A stretch of DNA of 41,148 nt from the NCBI GenBank assembly GCA_903907865.1, contig CAIVPR010000162.1:1-41148 (forward strand), in the 5' to 3' direction. Position numbers and translations under genes: made by a program. Source of the stretch: an uncultured Acidobacteriia bacterium (GTDB lineage Bacteria > Acidobacteriota > Terriglobia > Bryobacterales > Bryobacteraceae). The notes beneath the pieces are model-generated. The model saw nothing but the letters and a program-made list of their open reading frames with translations. It did not search any database and was not told the origin of the DNA. This document shows, piece by piece, positions 1 to 8,488 of the stretch (within the stretch, counting starts at the first letter, position 1; every line of letters begins with the position of its first letter).

Positions 1-125
1 ACTGGTCAAGGGATGCGACCCGAGCGTCCAGCCAAGGCCGGAGTGGATGGCGGTCTCATGCCGCCTTCCCCCATTGATGTTCAACAGCCGCCACCATTAA
101 GGATAGGCCAAAAACTGTCCATACG

Positions 126-848
126 ATGGGGTCCACCTCACTCAGCGGCAACACCATGTCGGGCTATTCCGTCTACTATTTCTATTCCTCGGGAACACCC
201 GATACCGCCCCGCCGGCGGTCCTGGCCACCAACCCTGGCAGCGGACAGAGCGCCACGGTCCCGATCAACACCCAGTTGCAGGTGCTCTTCGACCGCTCCG
301 TGCAGCCCAGCAGTCTGTCGCAGATCACACTGACCGGCGGACCGGCAATCACCCTCACCCGTTCGCTGACGAACGGAGACCAGACTGCTCTCCTTGTACC
401 TAACGCGGCGCTCGCACCGAACACCACCTACACGCTCACTATCCAAGGGGTCAAGAGTATTTCTGGGAACGCCATGGCCTCAACCGTGACCGTGGTCTTT
501 ACCACCGGGACTGGCGCGATCCTGGTCAATCCGAGCATCATCTCGATTACGCCCTTGAACGGCGCGACCGGCAGTTCCGCCTCGGTCCATCCGGCGGTGG
601 TCTTCAGCGGCCCGGTGAACCCCGTGACTGCCTATACCAACGTCACGCTCCGGCTGACCAACACCAACGCCGTGGTCCCGGCAACGCTCACATATTCGTC
701 CGACTACAAGACCGTCACCATCAACCCGACCACCCCACTCGCGGCAGCCACGCAATACACGGTCTACGTGGGAGGCTCAAACATCACGGACGAGGCCGGC
801 AACAGTCTGAACCAGTCCACAACCACCTACACGTTCACCACGCAGTAG
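126..848 (+). CDS. Tandem bacterial Ig-like domain protein, 5' truncated
   Basis: C-terminal part of a surface or secreted protein built from bacterial Ig-like (SbsA/Big_5 type) modules. Two modules are visible, about residues 29-130 and 136-238; each opens with a proline-rich strand, carries a central N-T-T-Y-T or T-Q-Y-T-V strand, and closes with F-T-T. The first residues (SLSGNTMSGY) match the end of a preceding module, so the protein originally extended upstream. In the same frame a TGA lies at 75-77, and the preceding bases show no Ig-like sequence in any frame. ATG 126 is therefore only the first available start, not a convincing natural one, and no Shine-Dalgarno precedes it. I infer a breakpoint or frameshift near 78-125, leaving a gene remnant. 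A strong hairpin follows the stop at 873-901. Domain class is fairly sure; function is unknown, probably adhesion or scaffold. Confidence 0.6.
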   Translation: MGSTSLSGNTMSGYSVYYFYSSGTPDTAPPAVLATNPGSGQSATVPINTQLQVLFDRSVQPSSLSQITLTGGPAITLTRSLTNGDQTALLVPNAALAPNTTYTLTIQGVKSISGNAMASTVTVVFTTGTGAILVNPSIISITPLNGATGSSASVHPAVVFSGPVNPVTAYTNVTLRLTNTNAVVPATLTYSSDYKTVTINPTTPLAAATQYTVYVGGSNITDEAGNSLNQSTTTYTFTTQ

Positions 849-872
849 GTCCTGGGCCATTCCCGCTATCGA

Positions 873-901
873 GGTGGTGCGGCGATCCAAGCCGCGCCAC
901 C
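873..901 (+). terminator. Hairpin downstream of the Ig-like gene
   Basis: Eleven-base-pair stem (873-883 with 891-901) with one G-U wobble and a 7-nt loop, starting 24 nt after the Ig-like stop. There is no T-run after it, so it may be a structural or factor-assisted terminator. The stem is seen directly; the role is inferred. Confidence 0.4.
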
Positions 902-944
902 CTGATTCCCGGTCCGCAGGAAACCCGGTCACAAATTATATTTC

Positions 945-968
945 CCGCGGAATCAATAACATCCGCGG
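945..968. repeat. Short inverted repeat upstream of the 1025 ORF
   Basis: CCGCGGA at 945-951 and its reverse complement TCCGCGG at 962-968, separated by an AT-rich 10-nt spacer. It lies about 55 nt upstream of the 1025 start, next to an AT-rich stretch (931-943). It could be an operator or an end of the decayed element. Only the sequence symmetry is certain. Confidence 0.3.
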
Positions 969-1024
969 TCTCGTGTTCGTTTTGCCCCACCCCGCATGGC
1001 ATACTCCACCTCGGAGGAACCCAC

Positions 1025-1690
1025 ATGCTCTCGGAACGACAACTAGAGGACCATCGCCGGAACGCCCAGCGCTCCACCGGCCCACGCAGCCCGGAGGGAA
1101 AGGCGGTCTGCGCCCAGAATGCACGGCCCTCGGTTGGAACGGGCCCCGACTTATCCCCGCGATGCACAACGCAGAAAGGCGCTAATGGTCAACATGCCAA
1201 ACGAGCTGACGAGGTCCTGCTTGCCTGCGAGGACCGCAAACAGTTTATCTGCTACTCCCGTTGCTACCACCGCGAATTCCAGCCGGTCGGGCACCTCGAA
1301 AAGTCCCTCTTGAACGACATGGTCGCCGCCTCCTGGCGCCGCGACTGCCTCGGAGTCCTCGAGGCCCGTCTGATAGACCATTCCTACAACACCATCCCCG
1401 AGCCCCTCCTCCCGCCAGCCGACCCCGGCTCGGGCGGCGATTGCGTCAACTTCTTCGGCCCCGCCCCCGCTCAGCCCTCAACCGAGCCCGACTCCAGCCA
1501 ACCGGGAATGGGTCTGTTCGGCTCTGTTTCGGCACCGGATGTGCCCACAGACACTCCGTCCGAGTTCAACAAAGCTCCAATAGAAACAACGACTTCCACA
1601 TCGAAACCTGTAAGTTTGTGGTTCCGCTGCGCAACGACGGTTCCTCTTTGGAATTGGCAAGCGCTGTTGCGCTACTTCATCCCTGCGAGT
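1025..1690 (+). pseudogene. Decayed member of an acidobacterial multicopy ORF family
   Basis: The N-terminus (MLSERQLEDHRRNAQRSTGP, then R-S-P-E-G-K-A) matches a small family I recall as abundant in acidobacterial and planctomycete genomes, often with many copies per genome and no known function. The start is well supported: GGAGG lies 7 nt upstream. A second conserved-looking block (ADEVLL..EDRKQF...REFQPVGHLEKSLL) continues in the same frame, but about 23 residues of unrelated sequence separate it from the first. Downstream the frame stays open to 2302, right through antisense tsaD, so the natural stop has been lost or a frameshift occurred between about 1500 and 1690. The end given here is approximate, set at the tsaD stop. 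The most likely reading is a pseudogene or mobile-element-associated remnant. Confidence in the family is moderate, in the exact end low. Confidence 0.45.
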
Positions 1691-2763
1691 GACAGATTCG
1701 GTTCCGCCGGGGCGTCGAACCCGGCGAATTCCCGCCGCCCGAACTTGGGAAACGCCGCAGCCGCGATCATGACCGCGTTGTCGGTGGAAAGCCCGAATGA
1801 CGGAAAATGCACCGGTATTCCGAGCGCCCGGTTCGTGACCGCAGCCCGCAGCCCCGAATTGCACGCGACCCCGCCCGATACGATCAGCGATCTTGCGTTT
1901 TCCATGAGGCTGGTGGCTCCCAACGCGTGGCGCAATAGCTCGTCCACCACAGCCCCCTGGAAGCTGGCGACAAGGTCCAGCGTGCGCGGTGGCGTCACCG
2001 CGAGCCATTCCTCGTCGGTCGGGCGTGGGTTTTCCCGGAGCAGTGCCTTGCGCCCGGCGATCTCCTCTTCCATCGAGTGCGCTTCAACCCATCGCAGCAC
2101 CGCCGTCTTTAGTCCGCTGAAGCTGAAATCGAGGGTATTGCCCTTCATCCTGGCCGTGGTGAATCGGACAGCGTCAGGATTGCCGAAGCGCGCCAGCCTG
2201 TCGATCACCGGGCCGCCCGGATATCCGAAACCCAGCAGCTTGCCGACCTTGTCGAATGCCTCGCCCGCGGCGTCGTCCCGCGTCCGTCCGAGGAGCTTGT
2301 AGTCGCTGCCGGACGCCTCGAACATGTGCGTGTGTCCGCCGCTGACGATCATCGCCAGGGCGGGGAATTCGACCGGCGTCCCGCGCTGTTTCGCTTCCAG
2401 AATCACCGCGTGGATATGCCCTTCAATGTGGTTGACCGTGATGAGCGGAAGGCCGGTGGCGAAACAGATCGCCTTCGCATAGGTCAGTCCGACCAGCAAC
2501 GCGCCCGCCAGTCCCGGGCCGGAGGTGGCGGCGACCGCGTCCAGATCCGTCCAATTGAGCCCCGCCGCGGCCATCGCCTCCCGGACTACTGGAACAATGG
2601 ACCGCAGGTGTTCGCGCGAGGCCAATTCCGGCACTACGCCGCCGTACTTGGCATGTACGTCCAATTGACTGGCGACAACTGAGGACAGAATCCGCTCGCC
2701 GTCTTCAACTACGGACGCGGCAGTTTCGTCGCATGAGCTCTCGATGCCGAGTATGCGGGGCAT
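1672..2763 (-). CDS. tsaD: tRNA N6-adenosine threonylcarbamoyltransferase TsaD
   Basis: Transfers the threonylcarbamoyl group from TC-AMP to A37 of ANN-decoding tRNAs, as part of the cytosolic TsaB-TsaD-TsaE complex; this t6A modification is essential in most bacteria. The 363 residues match the family length. Visible marks are the N-terminal GIESSCDET nucleotide-binding start, the metal-binding NHIEGHIHA (His112, His116), the SGGHTH block, [13 protein letters not shown], the SGGVACN loop and the C-terminal S-T-D-N-A metal aspartate region. It starts 6 nt after the stop of the DedA-like gene, so the two are probably cotranscribed. The 3' end faces the decayed ORF at 1025. Identification is very secure. 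Confidence 0.97.
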   Translation of the reverse strand: MPRILGIESSCDETAASVVEDGERILSSVVASQLDVHAKYGGVVPELASREHLRSIVPVVREAMAAAGLNWTDLDAVAATSGPGLAGALLVGLTYAKAICFATGLPLITVNHIEGHIHAVILEAKQRGTPVEFPALAMIVSGGHTHMFEASGSDYKLLGRTRDDAAGEAFDKVGKLLGFGYPGGPVIDRLARFGNPDAVRFTTARMKGNTLDFSFSGLKTAVLRWVEAHSMEEEIAGRKALLRENPRPTDEEWLAVTPPRTLDLVASFQGAVVDELLRHALGATSLMENARSLIVSGGVACNSGLRAAVTNRALGIPVHFPSFGLSTDNAVMIAAAAFPKFGRREFAGFDAPAEPNLSLAGMK

Positions 2764-2769
2764 GGCCGC

Positions 2770-3369
2770 TTACGAGGCCTCGCCACCGACTGGCGTGGCC
2801 CGCGAATCCCGCCAGCGGATGAAGAGGTAGAAGACCACGAACATCGCCACGGCGCCCAGGCTGAAATGCAGCGCGTGTGTTTTCAGGAACTTGGTGGAGT
2901 CCGCGCCCAACTGGATGCCGAGCCAGACTTCGCCGAAGTAACGCAGGATGCGGGCGACCACGACGACCGCCCCGAACTCGAAGGCGGGTGTCCCCAGCAC
3001 GCCAGCGGACACGACGAACAGTTTCAGTGGCATTGGGATCGGCACCAGCGCGGGGATGAAGACCGTGACGAGGCCGTAACGCCGGAACCAGCCCCGGAAT
3101 TTTGCCGCGCGGGTGCCCGGCTGGGGCGGAGTGGAGAACTTTTCGCCCCCCTTGCGTGCCGTCCAAAAAAGGATCAGGTTGCCGGTTGTGGAGCCGACGA
3201 CCGCCATTGCGGCGCACAGCCAGCCGGTTGTGGGGCTTTTGACTGCCAGCAAGATCAGCAGCGCGTCGAAGACACCCGCCACGGGCACGCCGGAAGAATC
3301 AAGGATCGACAGCAGCAGAATCCCCAAGGGACCCCACGCGACGAGCAGGTCGGTGAGATTGCGCAACAA
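2770..3369 (-). CDS. DedA/VTT-domain (YqaA-like) membrane protein
   Basis: Integral membrane protein of about 199 residues with roughly five hydrophobic segments: near residues 8-45, 50-70, 100-135 and 168-190. The fold matches the VTT/DedA (SNARE-associated) group, short YqaA-like version, with the central R-x-x-x-F-I-P-A-L-V-P-I-P motif (Arg about 97, prolines following) that defines re-entrant loops. Family members act in lipid flipping and membrane homeostasis; the substrate here cannot be told. The start is a TTG (3369, or the next codon at 3366). A TAGACT box lies 7 nt upstream of 3369, which would give a leaderless or nearly leaderless mRNA. tsaD follows after 6 nt. Family moderately sure, exact start less so. 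Confidence 0.8.
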   Translation of the reverse strand: MLRNLTDLLVAWGPLGILLLSILDSSGVPVAGVFDALLILLAVKSPTTGWLCAAMAVVGSTTGNLILFWTARKGGEKFSTPPQPGTRAAKFRGWFRRYGLVTVFIPALVPIPMPLKLFVVSAGVLGTPAFEFGAVVVVARILRYFGEVWLGIQLGADSTKFLKTHALHFSLGAVAMFVVFYLFIRWRDSRATPVGGEAS

Positions 3370-3388
3370 ATCCCCAGTCTAGCGCGTC

Positions 3389-4675
3389 ATGATGGTAGAT
3401 ATGCGGTTTGCGGTCCTGTTCCTGATTCCCGCGGCGCTGGCAGGCCAAAAGCAACTCACCCTGTTCGAGTCCTCGCTCGAGTCCGGGAAGGCGGCGGTCC
3501 AGCAGAGCCGCTACCAAGAGGCGACCCGTCATCTCAGGCTGGCCATCGAGCAGGCCGACAAACTGGAGCCGCCCGATCCGTTGAGCAAGGCCAAGGCGCT
3601 GGATGCCCTCTGCGACTTGGACCTGTTGATCGGCAAGTACGACGATGCCGTTCCGTTGGCAGAGGCTGCGGCTGCCGCATTGGACACGACCGCCACCGCC
3701 GCAGCTTTGGCTCCGCACCTGATGCGGCTTGCAGGCGCCTATCGCGCCGCGGGGCGCACACCCGACGCGGCGGTGCCGATGAAACGCGCGCTGGCACTTG
3801 ATATCGAGGCCGAGGGACCGAACGGTGAACGCGCCACTGCGGACTATGACGCCTTGGGATCGTCCTACGTGGAGCTGAAGCGCTACGCCGATGCCCGCGC
3901 GGCCTACAACGGCGCGATGAACGCGAGGGTGGAACGCCTGGGGGGCGACCACTTGGAACTGGCGACAGTTCTCCTCAATCTGGCGTCGGTCGAAGAGCGC
4001 GACAAGCAACCCAAGGCAGCCCGCGCCGACTACGAAAGGGCCCTGGCGATTTCTGAAAAGAAACTCGGCGAGGAGAGCTACTCGCTGACCGGAATTCTCG
4101 ACCGGCTGGGGCTGATGCTGCGCCGCGAGAAGCGTTACGGGGAGTCGGAGCCGGTGCTGCAGCGCTCGCTTTCGATCCGCGAGAAGTCGCTGGGGGCTAG
4201 GCACAGCGACGTCGCCCCGGCGCTCGACAATCTCGCCCTGACCTATTTCTTTGACAACAAGTTCGCGGAGGCGGAGCCGTTGTTCATCCGATCATTGCAG
4301 ATCTGGCAGTCGACCCAAGGGCCGGACAGCCCGCTTGTGGCACTGGCTCTCGATAACCTTGGGGCCCTCTACAGCGCCCAGCAGCGGTATGCGGAGGCGG
4401 AACCTCTATTCCGGCGCGGGCTTGCGATTCGCGAGCGCCAGGATCTTGAGAGCTTGTCGAATCTGGCGCTGCTCTACGAATCCACCAAGGACGTCAAGGA
4501 CGCCGATGCGTTCTACCAGCGGGCACTGCTGATCGGGGAAAAGCCAATGGGTGGCCAGAAAATGGAGGTGGGCGAGACGTTGCAAGCCTACGCCACGTTC
4601 CTGCGGGCCAACGGGCGTATTGCCGAGGCGGCCAAGGTGGAGGCTCGCTTGAAGGAACTCCGGGCAGCGAAGTAG
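3389..4675 (+). CDS. Secreted tetratricopeptide-repeat protein
   Basis: About 428 residues. It has a short Sec signal peptide (MRFAVLFLIPAALAGQ) followed by tandem TPR units of the kinesin-light-chain/TPR_12 type, about 42 residues each, recognisable by repeated A-x-x-x-Y-x-x-A-L and L-x-N-L-A-x-L-Y blocks from about residue 30 to 420. Such proteins are periplasmic scaffolds; no enzymatic domain is visible. Three in-frame ATGs exist (3389, 3392, 3401). Translation from 3401 gives the cleanest signal peptide, and no Shine-Dalgarno decides between them. The gene is divergent from the DedA-like gene and the 5' ends nearly touch, so the two promoters overlap. Its partner is unknown. Domain call is secure. 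Confidence 0.85.
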   Translation: MMVDMRFAVLFLIPAALAGQKQLTLFESSLESGKAAVQQSRYQEATRHLRLAIEQADKLEPPDPLSKAKALDALCDLDLLIGKYDDAVPLAEAAAAALDTTATAAALAPHLMRLAGAYRAAGRTPDAAVPMKRALALDIEAEGPNGERATADYDALGSSYVELKRYADARAAYNGAMNARVERLGGDHLELATVLLNLASVEERDKQPKAARADYERALAISEKKLGEESYSLTGILDRLGLMLRREKRYGESEPVLQRSLSIREKSLGARHSDVAPALDNLALTYFFDNKFAEAEPLFIRSLQIWQSTQGPDSPLVALALDNLGALYSAQQRYAEAEPLFRRGLAIRERQDLESLSNLALLYESTKDVKDADAFYQRALLIGEKPMGGQKMEVGETLQAYATFLRANGRIAEAAKVEARLKELRAAK

Positions 4676-4682
4676 CGTCCGG

Positions 4683-4698
4683 TCGGTGATACCACCGA
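4683..4698 (+). terminator. Small hairpin after the TPR gene
   Basis: Six-base-pair stem (4683-4688 with 4693-4698) and a 4-nt loop, 7 nt after the TPR stop. It is followed by three A and no T-run. A weak terminator candidate. Confidence 0.25.
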
Positions 4699-4713
4699 AA
4701 TCTACGCGAGGGC

Positions 4714-4719
4714 TATAAA
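4714..4719 (+). promoter_or_regulatory. Possible -10 box for the 4753 gene
   Basis: TATAAA at 4714-4719 lies 33 nt before ATG 4753 in the 77-nt gap after the TPR gene. No convincing -35 hexamer is seen at the usual spacing. Inferred from sequence resemblance only. Confidence 0.25.
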
Positions 4720-4752
4720 GACTAAGCGGCGGACGGCCGATTATCCCTGTGA

Positions 4753-5637
4753 ATGCGCAACGCGTCCCGTCTTGCTTTCATCTTGGTCGGCTTGTTGATC
4801 TCCCTGAAGCCTGTGGCCGCCACCACCGTGGCTGTGATCTTCTATGACAACCGCTTCGGGACCGTGAACGATGTGAACGGGGCCTATACCCAGATCGGCA
4901 CCCTGCCGATCAAGCAGGCTGGCGGGATCGCCGCGATCAACAGCCTGCTGTACGTGGAGGATTTCAGCAACAACCTTTACTCGGTCGACCCGATCACTGG
5001 CACCGCCAAATTGGCGGGAAACACGGGCTTGAACCTCAGTTTGGCTGCGTTTGGCGGGGCGGCGGGAGGCTTGTTCGAAATTGATGCCCAGTCGGTTCTG
5101 TACTCGATCAACATGACAACCGGTGCCGCGCAACTCGTGGGCAAAACGGGTCTGGCGGCGAACAATGGCATGGACGACACAAGCATGTCGAGCGACGGCC
5201 AGTACCTGTATTACACCGCGGGTGCCAGTGGAGCCAAGGATGAACTGTACCGGATCGACCCCAAGACAGGTGTGGCGACCGACATGGGCAGTACCGGACA
5301 GACGGGGATTGCCGGCTCGGCCTACGTGGGCGGGAGCTTGGAGTTGTATCAGTACGGGCAGAGTAAGAACTACATCTACACGAGCGCACTTGGCGGCACC
5401 GTGAACTTCCTCAAAGGCGCGCAACTGAGCGCCCAGATCGTGGATGGCGGCGTCGTGCTCAATACTTTGGCCAACAATGCGGTCCTCTCCAGCAGTGCTC
5501 TCGCAAACGCCGCTCCGGAACCTCCGGCCCGGCTGACCGAGGGTTTGGGGCTGCTTTGCCTCTTCGCCATGGCGGGCCGGGCGCGGCTGAAAAAGCACCG
5601 CCACCCGCCGAACTTCCAGGGCTCGGTAAACGTCTAA
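4753..5637 (+). CDS. Secreted protein with PEP-CTERM-like sorting tail
   Basis: About 294 residues. It has a Sec signal peptide (about residues 1-23, ending V-A-A). The body contains repeated L-Y-x-I/V-D-P-x-T-G-x-A units at about residues 75, 115 and 165, as in beta-propeller or DUF4394-like proteins. The tail has A-P-E-P (residues 254-257), a hydrophobic stretch (G-L-G-L-L-C-L-F-A-M-A) and a basic cluster (R-A-R-L-K-K-H-R), the arrangement of a PEP-CTERM exosortase signal. It is atypical: the transmembrane part is short and about 12 residues follow the basic cluster. The known role of PEP-CTERM tails is sorting to the cell surface with exopolysaccharide; its cargo function here is unknown. 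The TIGR03435 gene follows after 21 nt, suggesting cotranscription. Confidence 0.7.
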   Translation: MRNASRLAFILVGLLISLKPVAATTVAVIFYDNRFGTVNDVNGAYTQIGTLPIKQAGGIAAINSLLYVEDFSNNLYSVDPITGTAKLAGNTGLNLSLAAFGGAAGGLFEIDAQSVLYSINMTTGAAQLVGKTGLAANNGMDDTSMSSDGQYLYYTAGASGAKDELYRIDPKTGVATDMGSTGQTGIAGSAYVGGSLELYQYGQSKNYIYTSALGGTVNFLKGAQLSAQIVDGGVVLNTLANNAVLSSSALANAAPEPPARLTEGLGLLCLFAMAGRARLKKHRHPPNFQGSVNV

Positions 5638-5658
5638 CCGGGTAGCACCGAGCACCGA

Positions 5659-6792
5659 ATGAAAACAAACAGATGGATCGTCACCGCGTTGGCAGGGATT
5701 GTAGCGGCGAACGTCGGCAACCTAATGGCGCAGGATCTCGCCGGAACTTGGCAGGGCACCCTCCAAGCCGGCAAGGAACTGCGAATCGTCCTGAAGGTGT
5801 CCAAGGCGGACGACGCTTGGAAGGCCATGTTCTACAGCATTGATCAGAGCGGCCAAGGCTTGGCGGCCAGCTCTGTCAGTCTACAGGGGGGCAACGTCAA
5901 AGTGGCGATCGCCGGGGTCGGTGGCAACTACGAAGGCAAGTTGTCCGCAGATGGTGGTTCGATCACGGGTACGTGGACTCAAGGTCCGGCACCCCTTGCG
6001 CTCAACCTGACCAAGGCGACCGATGCGACCGCTTGGACTATACCTGAACCTCCAGCCAAACTCAAACCGATGCGTGCGGACGTCGACCCTATATTTGAGG
6101 TCGCCACCATCAAGCCGAGTCGGCCGGAAGCTCCGGGCAAGGGGATCCGTGTCAACGGCATCCACTTCTCAACACTGAATACTTCGGTTGTGGACTTGAT
6201 CTCGTTTGCCTACGGGGTCCACGCCCGTCAAATCGCTGCGGGCCCCGCTTGGCTGGCATCGGACCGGTTCGACATCGGTGCGCAACCGGATGGCGAAGGA
6301 CAGCCCAATGACCGGCAATTGAAGATCATGGTTCAGAAGCTGCTGGCCGACCGTTTCAAGCTCGCGTTTCACCGCGAGCAAAAGGAACTTTCGGTCTACG
6401 CGATCACAGTTGCGAAGACGGGCACCAAGCTCACGAAAAACGAGTCGGACCCCAACGGCCTGCCCGGTTTGGGCTTCCGGGGTCTCGGAAACATGGTCGT
6501 GAGGAATGCCACTATGGCGGATTTCGCCGGATCGATGCAGGGTGCCGTGCTGGACCGGCCAGTTGTCGACCAGACCTCGCTACAGGGACGATACGACTTT
6601 ACTCTCAACTGGACGCCGGACGAGTTCCAGTTCACGGGGCTCGGCGTGAAGGTCCCGCCTCCACCGGAGAATGCCCCGAATCCCGACCTCTTCACGGCCA
6701 TCCAGCAGCAACTGGGACTGAAGCTGGAAGCCGTCAAGGCCCAAGCAGAGATCCTCGTTATCGACCGGGCGGAGAAGCCGTCCGGGAACTGA
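5659..6792 (+). CDS. Soli_TIGR03435 family protein with N-terminal lipocalin-like domain
   Basis: About 377 residues. The second half is the acidobacterial TIGR03435 family, of unknown function: it begins at F-E-V-A-T-I-K-P-S (about residue 146) and includes the V-D-L-I-S-F-A-Y block, A-x-G-P-x-W-L-x-S-D-R-F-D-I, the L-L-A-D-R-F-K-L-x-F-H-R-E-x-K-E-L motif, the D-R-P-V-V-D-x-T-x-L-x-G-R-Y-D-F motif and a terminal A-E-x-L-V-I-D-R-x-E-x-P-S-x-N. These families expand strongly in Solibacter-type genomes, often near BlaR1/BlaI-type sensors; none is seen here. Before this lies a separate domain (about residues 26-120) opening G-T-W-Q-G-T-L and ending G-T-W-T-Q-G, a lipocalin-like beta module. A signal peptide ends M-A-Q (residue 25). 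Identification of the family is secure, role unknown. Confidence 0.9.
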   Translation: MKTNRWIVTALAGIVAANVGNLMAQDLAGTWQGTLQAGKELRIVLKVSKADDAWKAMFYSIDQSGQGLAASSVSLQGGNVKVAIAGVGGNYEGKLSADGGSITGTWTQGPAPLALNLTKATDATAWTIPEPPAKLKPMRADVDPIFEVATIKPSRPEAPGKGIRVNGIHFSTLNTSVVDLISFAYGVHARQIAAGPAWLASDRFDIGAQPDGEGQPNDRQLKIMVQKLLADRFKLAFHREQKELSVYAITVAKTGTKLTKNESDPNGLPGLGFRGLGNMVVRNATMADFAGSMQGAVLDRPVVDQTSLQGRYDFTLNWTPDEFQFTGLGVKVPPPPENAPNPDLFTAIQQQLGLKLEAVKAQAEILVIDRAEKPSGN

Positions 6793-6876
6793 CCTCGACC
6801 GGCAGAAAGTTTGAAAAAAGTTTGAGAAAAATCCGCCGCCGACGCACTACATAGTTAAGCAACACGAAATGCTCCT

Positions 6877-6914
6877 CCCGGGGTGATACGCTTTCCTCCG
6901 AAGTACACCCCGGG
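6877..6914. terminator. Inverted repeat between convergent genes
   Basis: Nine-base perfect inverted repeat, CCCGGGGTG at 6877-6885 and CACCCCGGG at 6906-6914, with a 20-nt loop. It lies between the convergent TIGR03435 and redoxin genes, so it may end transcription from both sides. No T-run on either strand. Confidence 0.4.
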
Positions 6915-6935
6915 CTTCCCCCTCCCCGTGTTCGC

Positions 6936-7442
6936 CTATTTCAACAGCTTTTCAATCTCGGCGCCCAAGCCCTCGGGCGTGAAGAACTTTTCGTCCCCAT
7001 CGCCGAAGTCGTTGCGAATCACTCCCATCCGGTCGATCAGGAAGACATGCGGAAAATGCACTTGCGGATTCCCCGGCGTCACTTTTAGGTACGACATAAT
7101 CACCTGCCCGCTGTCGAAAAGCAGGGGCCAAGACAGGTGGTGCTCCTTGCCGAACTTTTCCGCAGTGTCGTAAGTGTCCGGGAAGGTCACGATGGATAGG
7201 ACGCCGATCTTGTCGCCAAACCGGTCCTTCGTTTTGCTCAGCGTGTCGCTGAGCTTCCCGCAAGCCGGACAGGTGGTGGACATGATCTCCAGAACAAGTA
7301 CCTTGCCGAGGTAGTCCTCGCGGTCGTGTTGTTGGAAGTGGCCGTCCGCAAGCGAAAAGCCGGGTGCGCGGCGGCGGGAATAGTCGCCCGCTGCAACGAC
7401 CACACCCGCCATCAAAATCGAAATCAAGAGGGTCTTCATCAT
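6936..7442 (-). CDS. Secreted TlpA/redoxin-type thioredoxin-like protein
   Basis: 168 residues with an N-terminal Sec signal (about residues 1-18) and an AhpC-TSA/TlpA thioredoxin fold. The active site is T-T-C-P-A-C (Cys58, Cys61), preceded by G-K-V-L-V-L-E-I-M, and the cis-Pro region is F-P-H-V-F-L-I-D. Proteins of this sort reduce or relay disulfides outside the cytoplasm, for instance in cytochrome maturation; the partner here is unknown. Two adjacent ATGs (7442, 7439) share a GGAG 6 or 9 nt upstream. The gene follows mtnA by 17 nt and is probably the last gene of the uvrA-led run. Fold secure, role general. Confidence 0.85.
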   Translation of the reverse strand: MMKTLLISILMAGVVVAAGDYSRRRAPGFSLADGHFQQHDREDYLGKVLVLEIMSTTCPACGKLSDTLSKTKDRFGDKIGVLSIVTFPDTYDTAEKFGKEHHLSWPLLFDSGQVIMSYLKVTPGNPQVHFPHVFLIDRMGVIRNDFGDGDEKFFTPEGLGAEIEKLLK

Positions 7443-7459
7443 CGTGTTCTCCAGTATGC

Positions 7460-8488
7460 TTAGCTGCTTGCCAACGTCCGCAGCGATTCCTCGAACGGAC
7501 CGCGTGCAACGCCTTTTTCCGTTATGATAGCCGTGACGTAGCGGTTCGGCGTCACATCGAAGGCCGGATTCCGCACTTCCGTGCCTGTCGGTGCCACTTG
7601 GACGCCAAATACATGGGTCACCTCGTTTGCACCGCGTTCCTCGATGGGAATCAGATCGCCGGAGGCCAAGGTCAGGTCCAACGTCGAGATCGGAGCCGCC
7701 ACGTAGAAGGGCACCCCGTTCTCCTTGGCCAAGACTGCCACGGAGTACGTGCCGACCTTGTTCGCCACGTCGCCGTTTGCCGCGATCCGGTCCGCACCCA
7801 CCACCACGCAGCCGATCCGGCCCGACTTCAGGAAATGGCCGGCCATGTTGTCCGTGATCAGGGTCGTCGGAATCCCGTCGTGTTGCAATTCCCAGACCGT
7901 GAGGCGGGCACCTTGCAGGAACGGGCGCGTTTCATCGGCGAAGACATCGATCTTTTTGCCGGATTCGATGGCTGCCCGGATTACACCCAGTGCCGTCCCG
8001 TAGCCCGCAGTCGCCAGAGCCCCGGCATTGCAGTGGGTCAAGACAGTCTTGCCGTCCGGAACAAGGGGGGCGCCGTGGCGACCCATTGCCCTGTTGATCT
8101 CGATGTCTTCTTCCCGCACCAGCTTGCTCTCGGCAATCATCCGCTCACTGATTTCGACGTGCGGAAGGTGGCGGACGTCACGGTAGAGCCGGTTCATCCG
8201 ATCAATTGCCCAGAAGAGGTTGACCGCGGTGGGCCGGGTTCCTGCCAGTTCCTTGGAGATCGCCGCTACTTGGTCGTCGAGATTCGACGGGTCGGCTTTC
8301 TGGACCCCAATCGCCATTCCCATGGCGGCAGCTACGCCGATGGCCGGCGCTCCGCGGATGATCATGGTCCGGATGGCGTCGGCAACCTCCTTGTAGTCGC
8401 GGCAGGTGACGTAGGTCTCCACGGCGGGCAGGCGGGTCTGGTCAATCATGACCACGCCTTCATCGGTCCAAAGTATCGTTTCGATCAT
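7460..8488 (-). CDS. mtnA: S-methyl-5-thioribose-1-phosphate isomerase
   Basis: Converts 5-methylthioribose-1-phosphate to 5-methylthioribulose-1-phosphate in methionine salvage. The 342 residues fit the family, which is related to eIF2B. The catalytic cysteine is in T-H-C-N-A-G (Cys153) and the catalytic aspartate in G-A-D-R-I-A-x-N-G-D (Asp233), offset by the same amount from the Bacillus numbering (160/240). R-G-A-P-A-I near residue 46 binds the phosphate. The start at 8488 overlaps the upstream CPBP stop as ATGA; a longer reading frame exists but lies inside that gene. No other salvage gene (mtnK, mtnP, mtnB) is in the window, so the pathway must be completed elsewhere or by other routes. 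Very secure. Confidence 0.96.
   Translation of the reverse strand: MIETILWTDEGVVMIDQTRLPAVETYVTCRDYKEVADAIRTMIIRGAPAIGVAAAMGMAIGVQKADPSNLDDQVAAISKELAGTRPTAVNLFWAIDRMNRLYRDVRHLPHVEISERMIAESKLVREEDIEINRAMGRHGAPLVPDGKTVLTHCNAGALATAGYGTALGVIRAAIESGKKIDVFADETRPFLQGARLTVWELQHDGIPTTLITDNMAGHFLKSGRIGCVVVGADRIAANGDVANKVGTYSVAVLAKENGVPFYVAAPISTLDLTLASGDLIPIEERGANEVTHVFGVQVAPTGTEVRNPAFDVTPNRYVTAIITEKGVARGPFEESLRTLASS

Noticed and set aside
6806-6831. A-rich direct repeat (AAAGTTTGA twice) after the TIGR03435 stop
   Set aside because: Only two short copies; probably chance in an AT-rich spacer.
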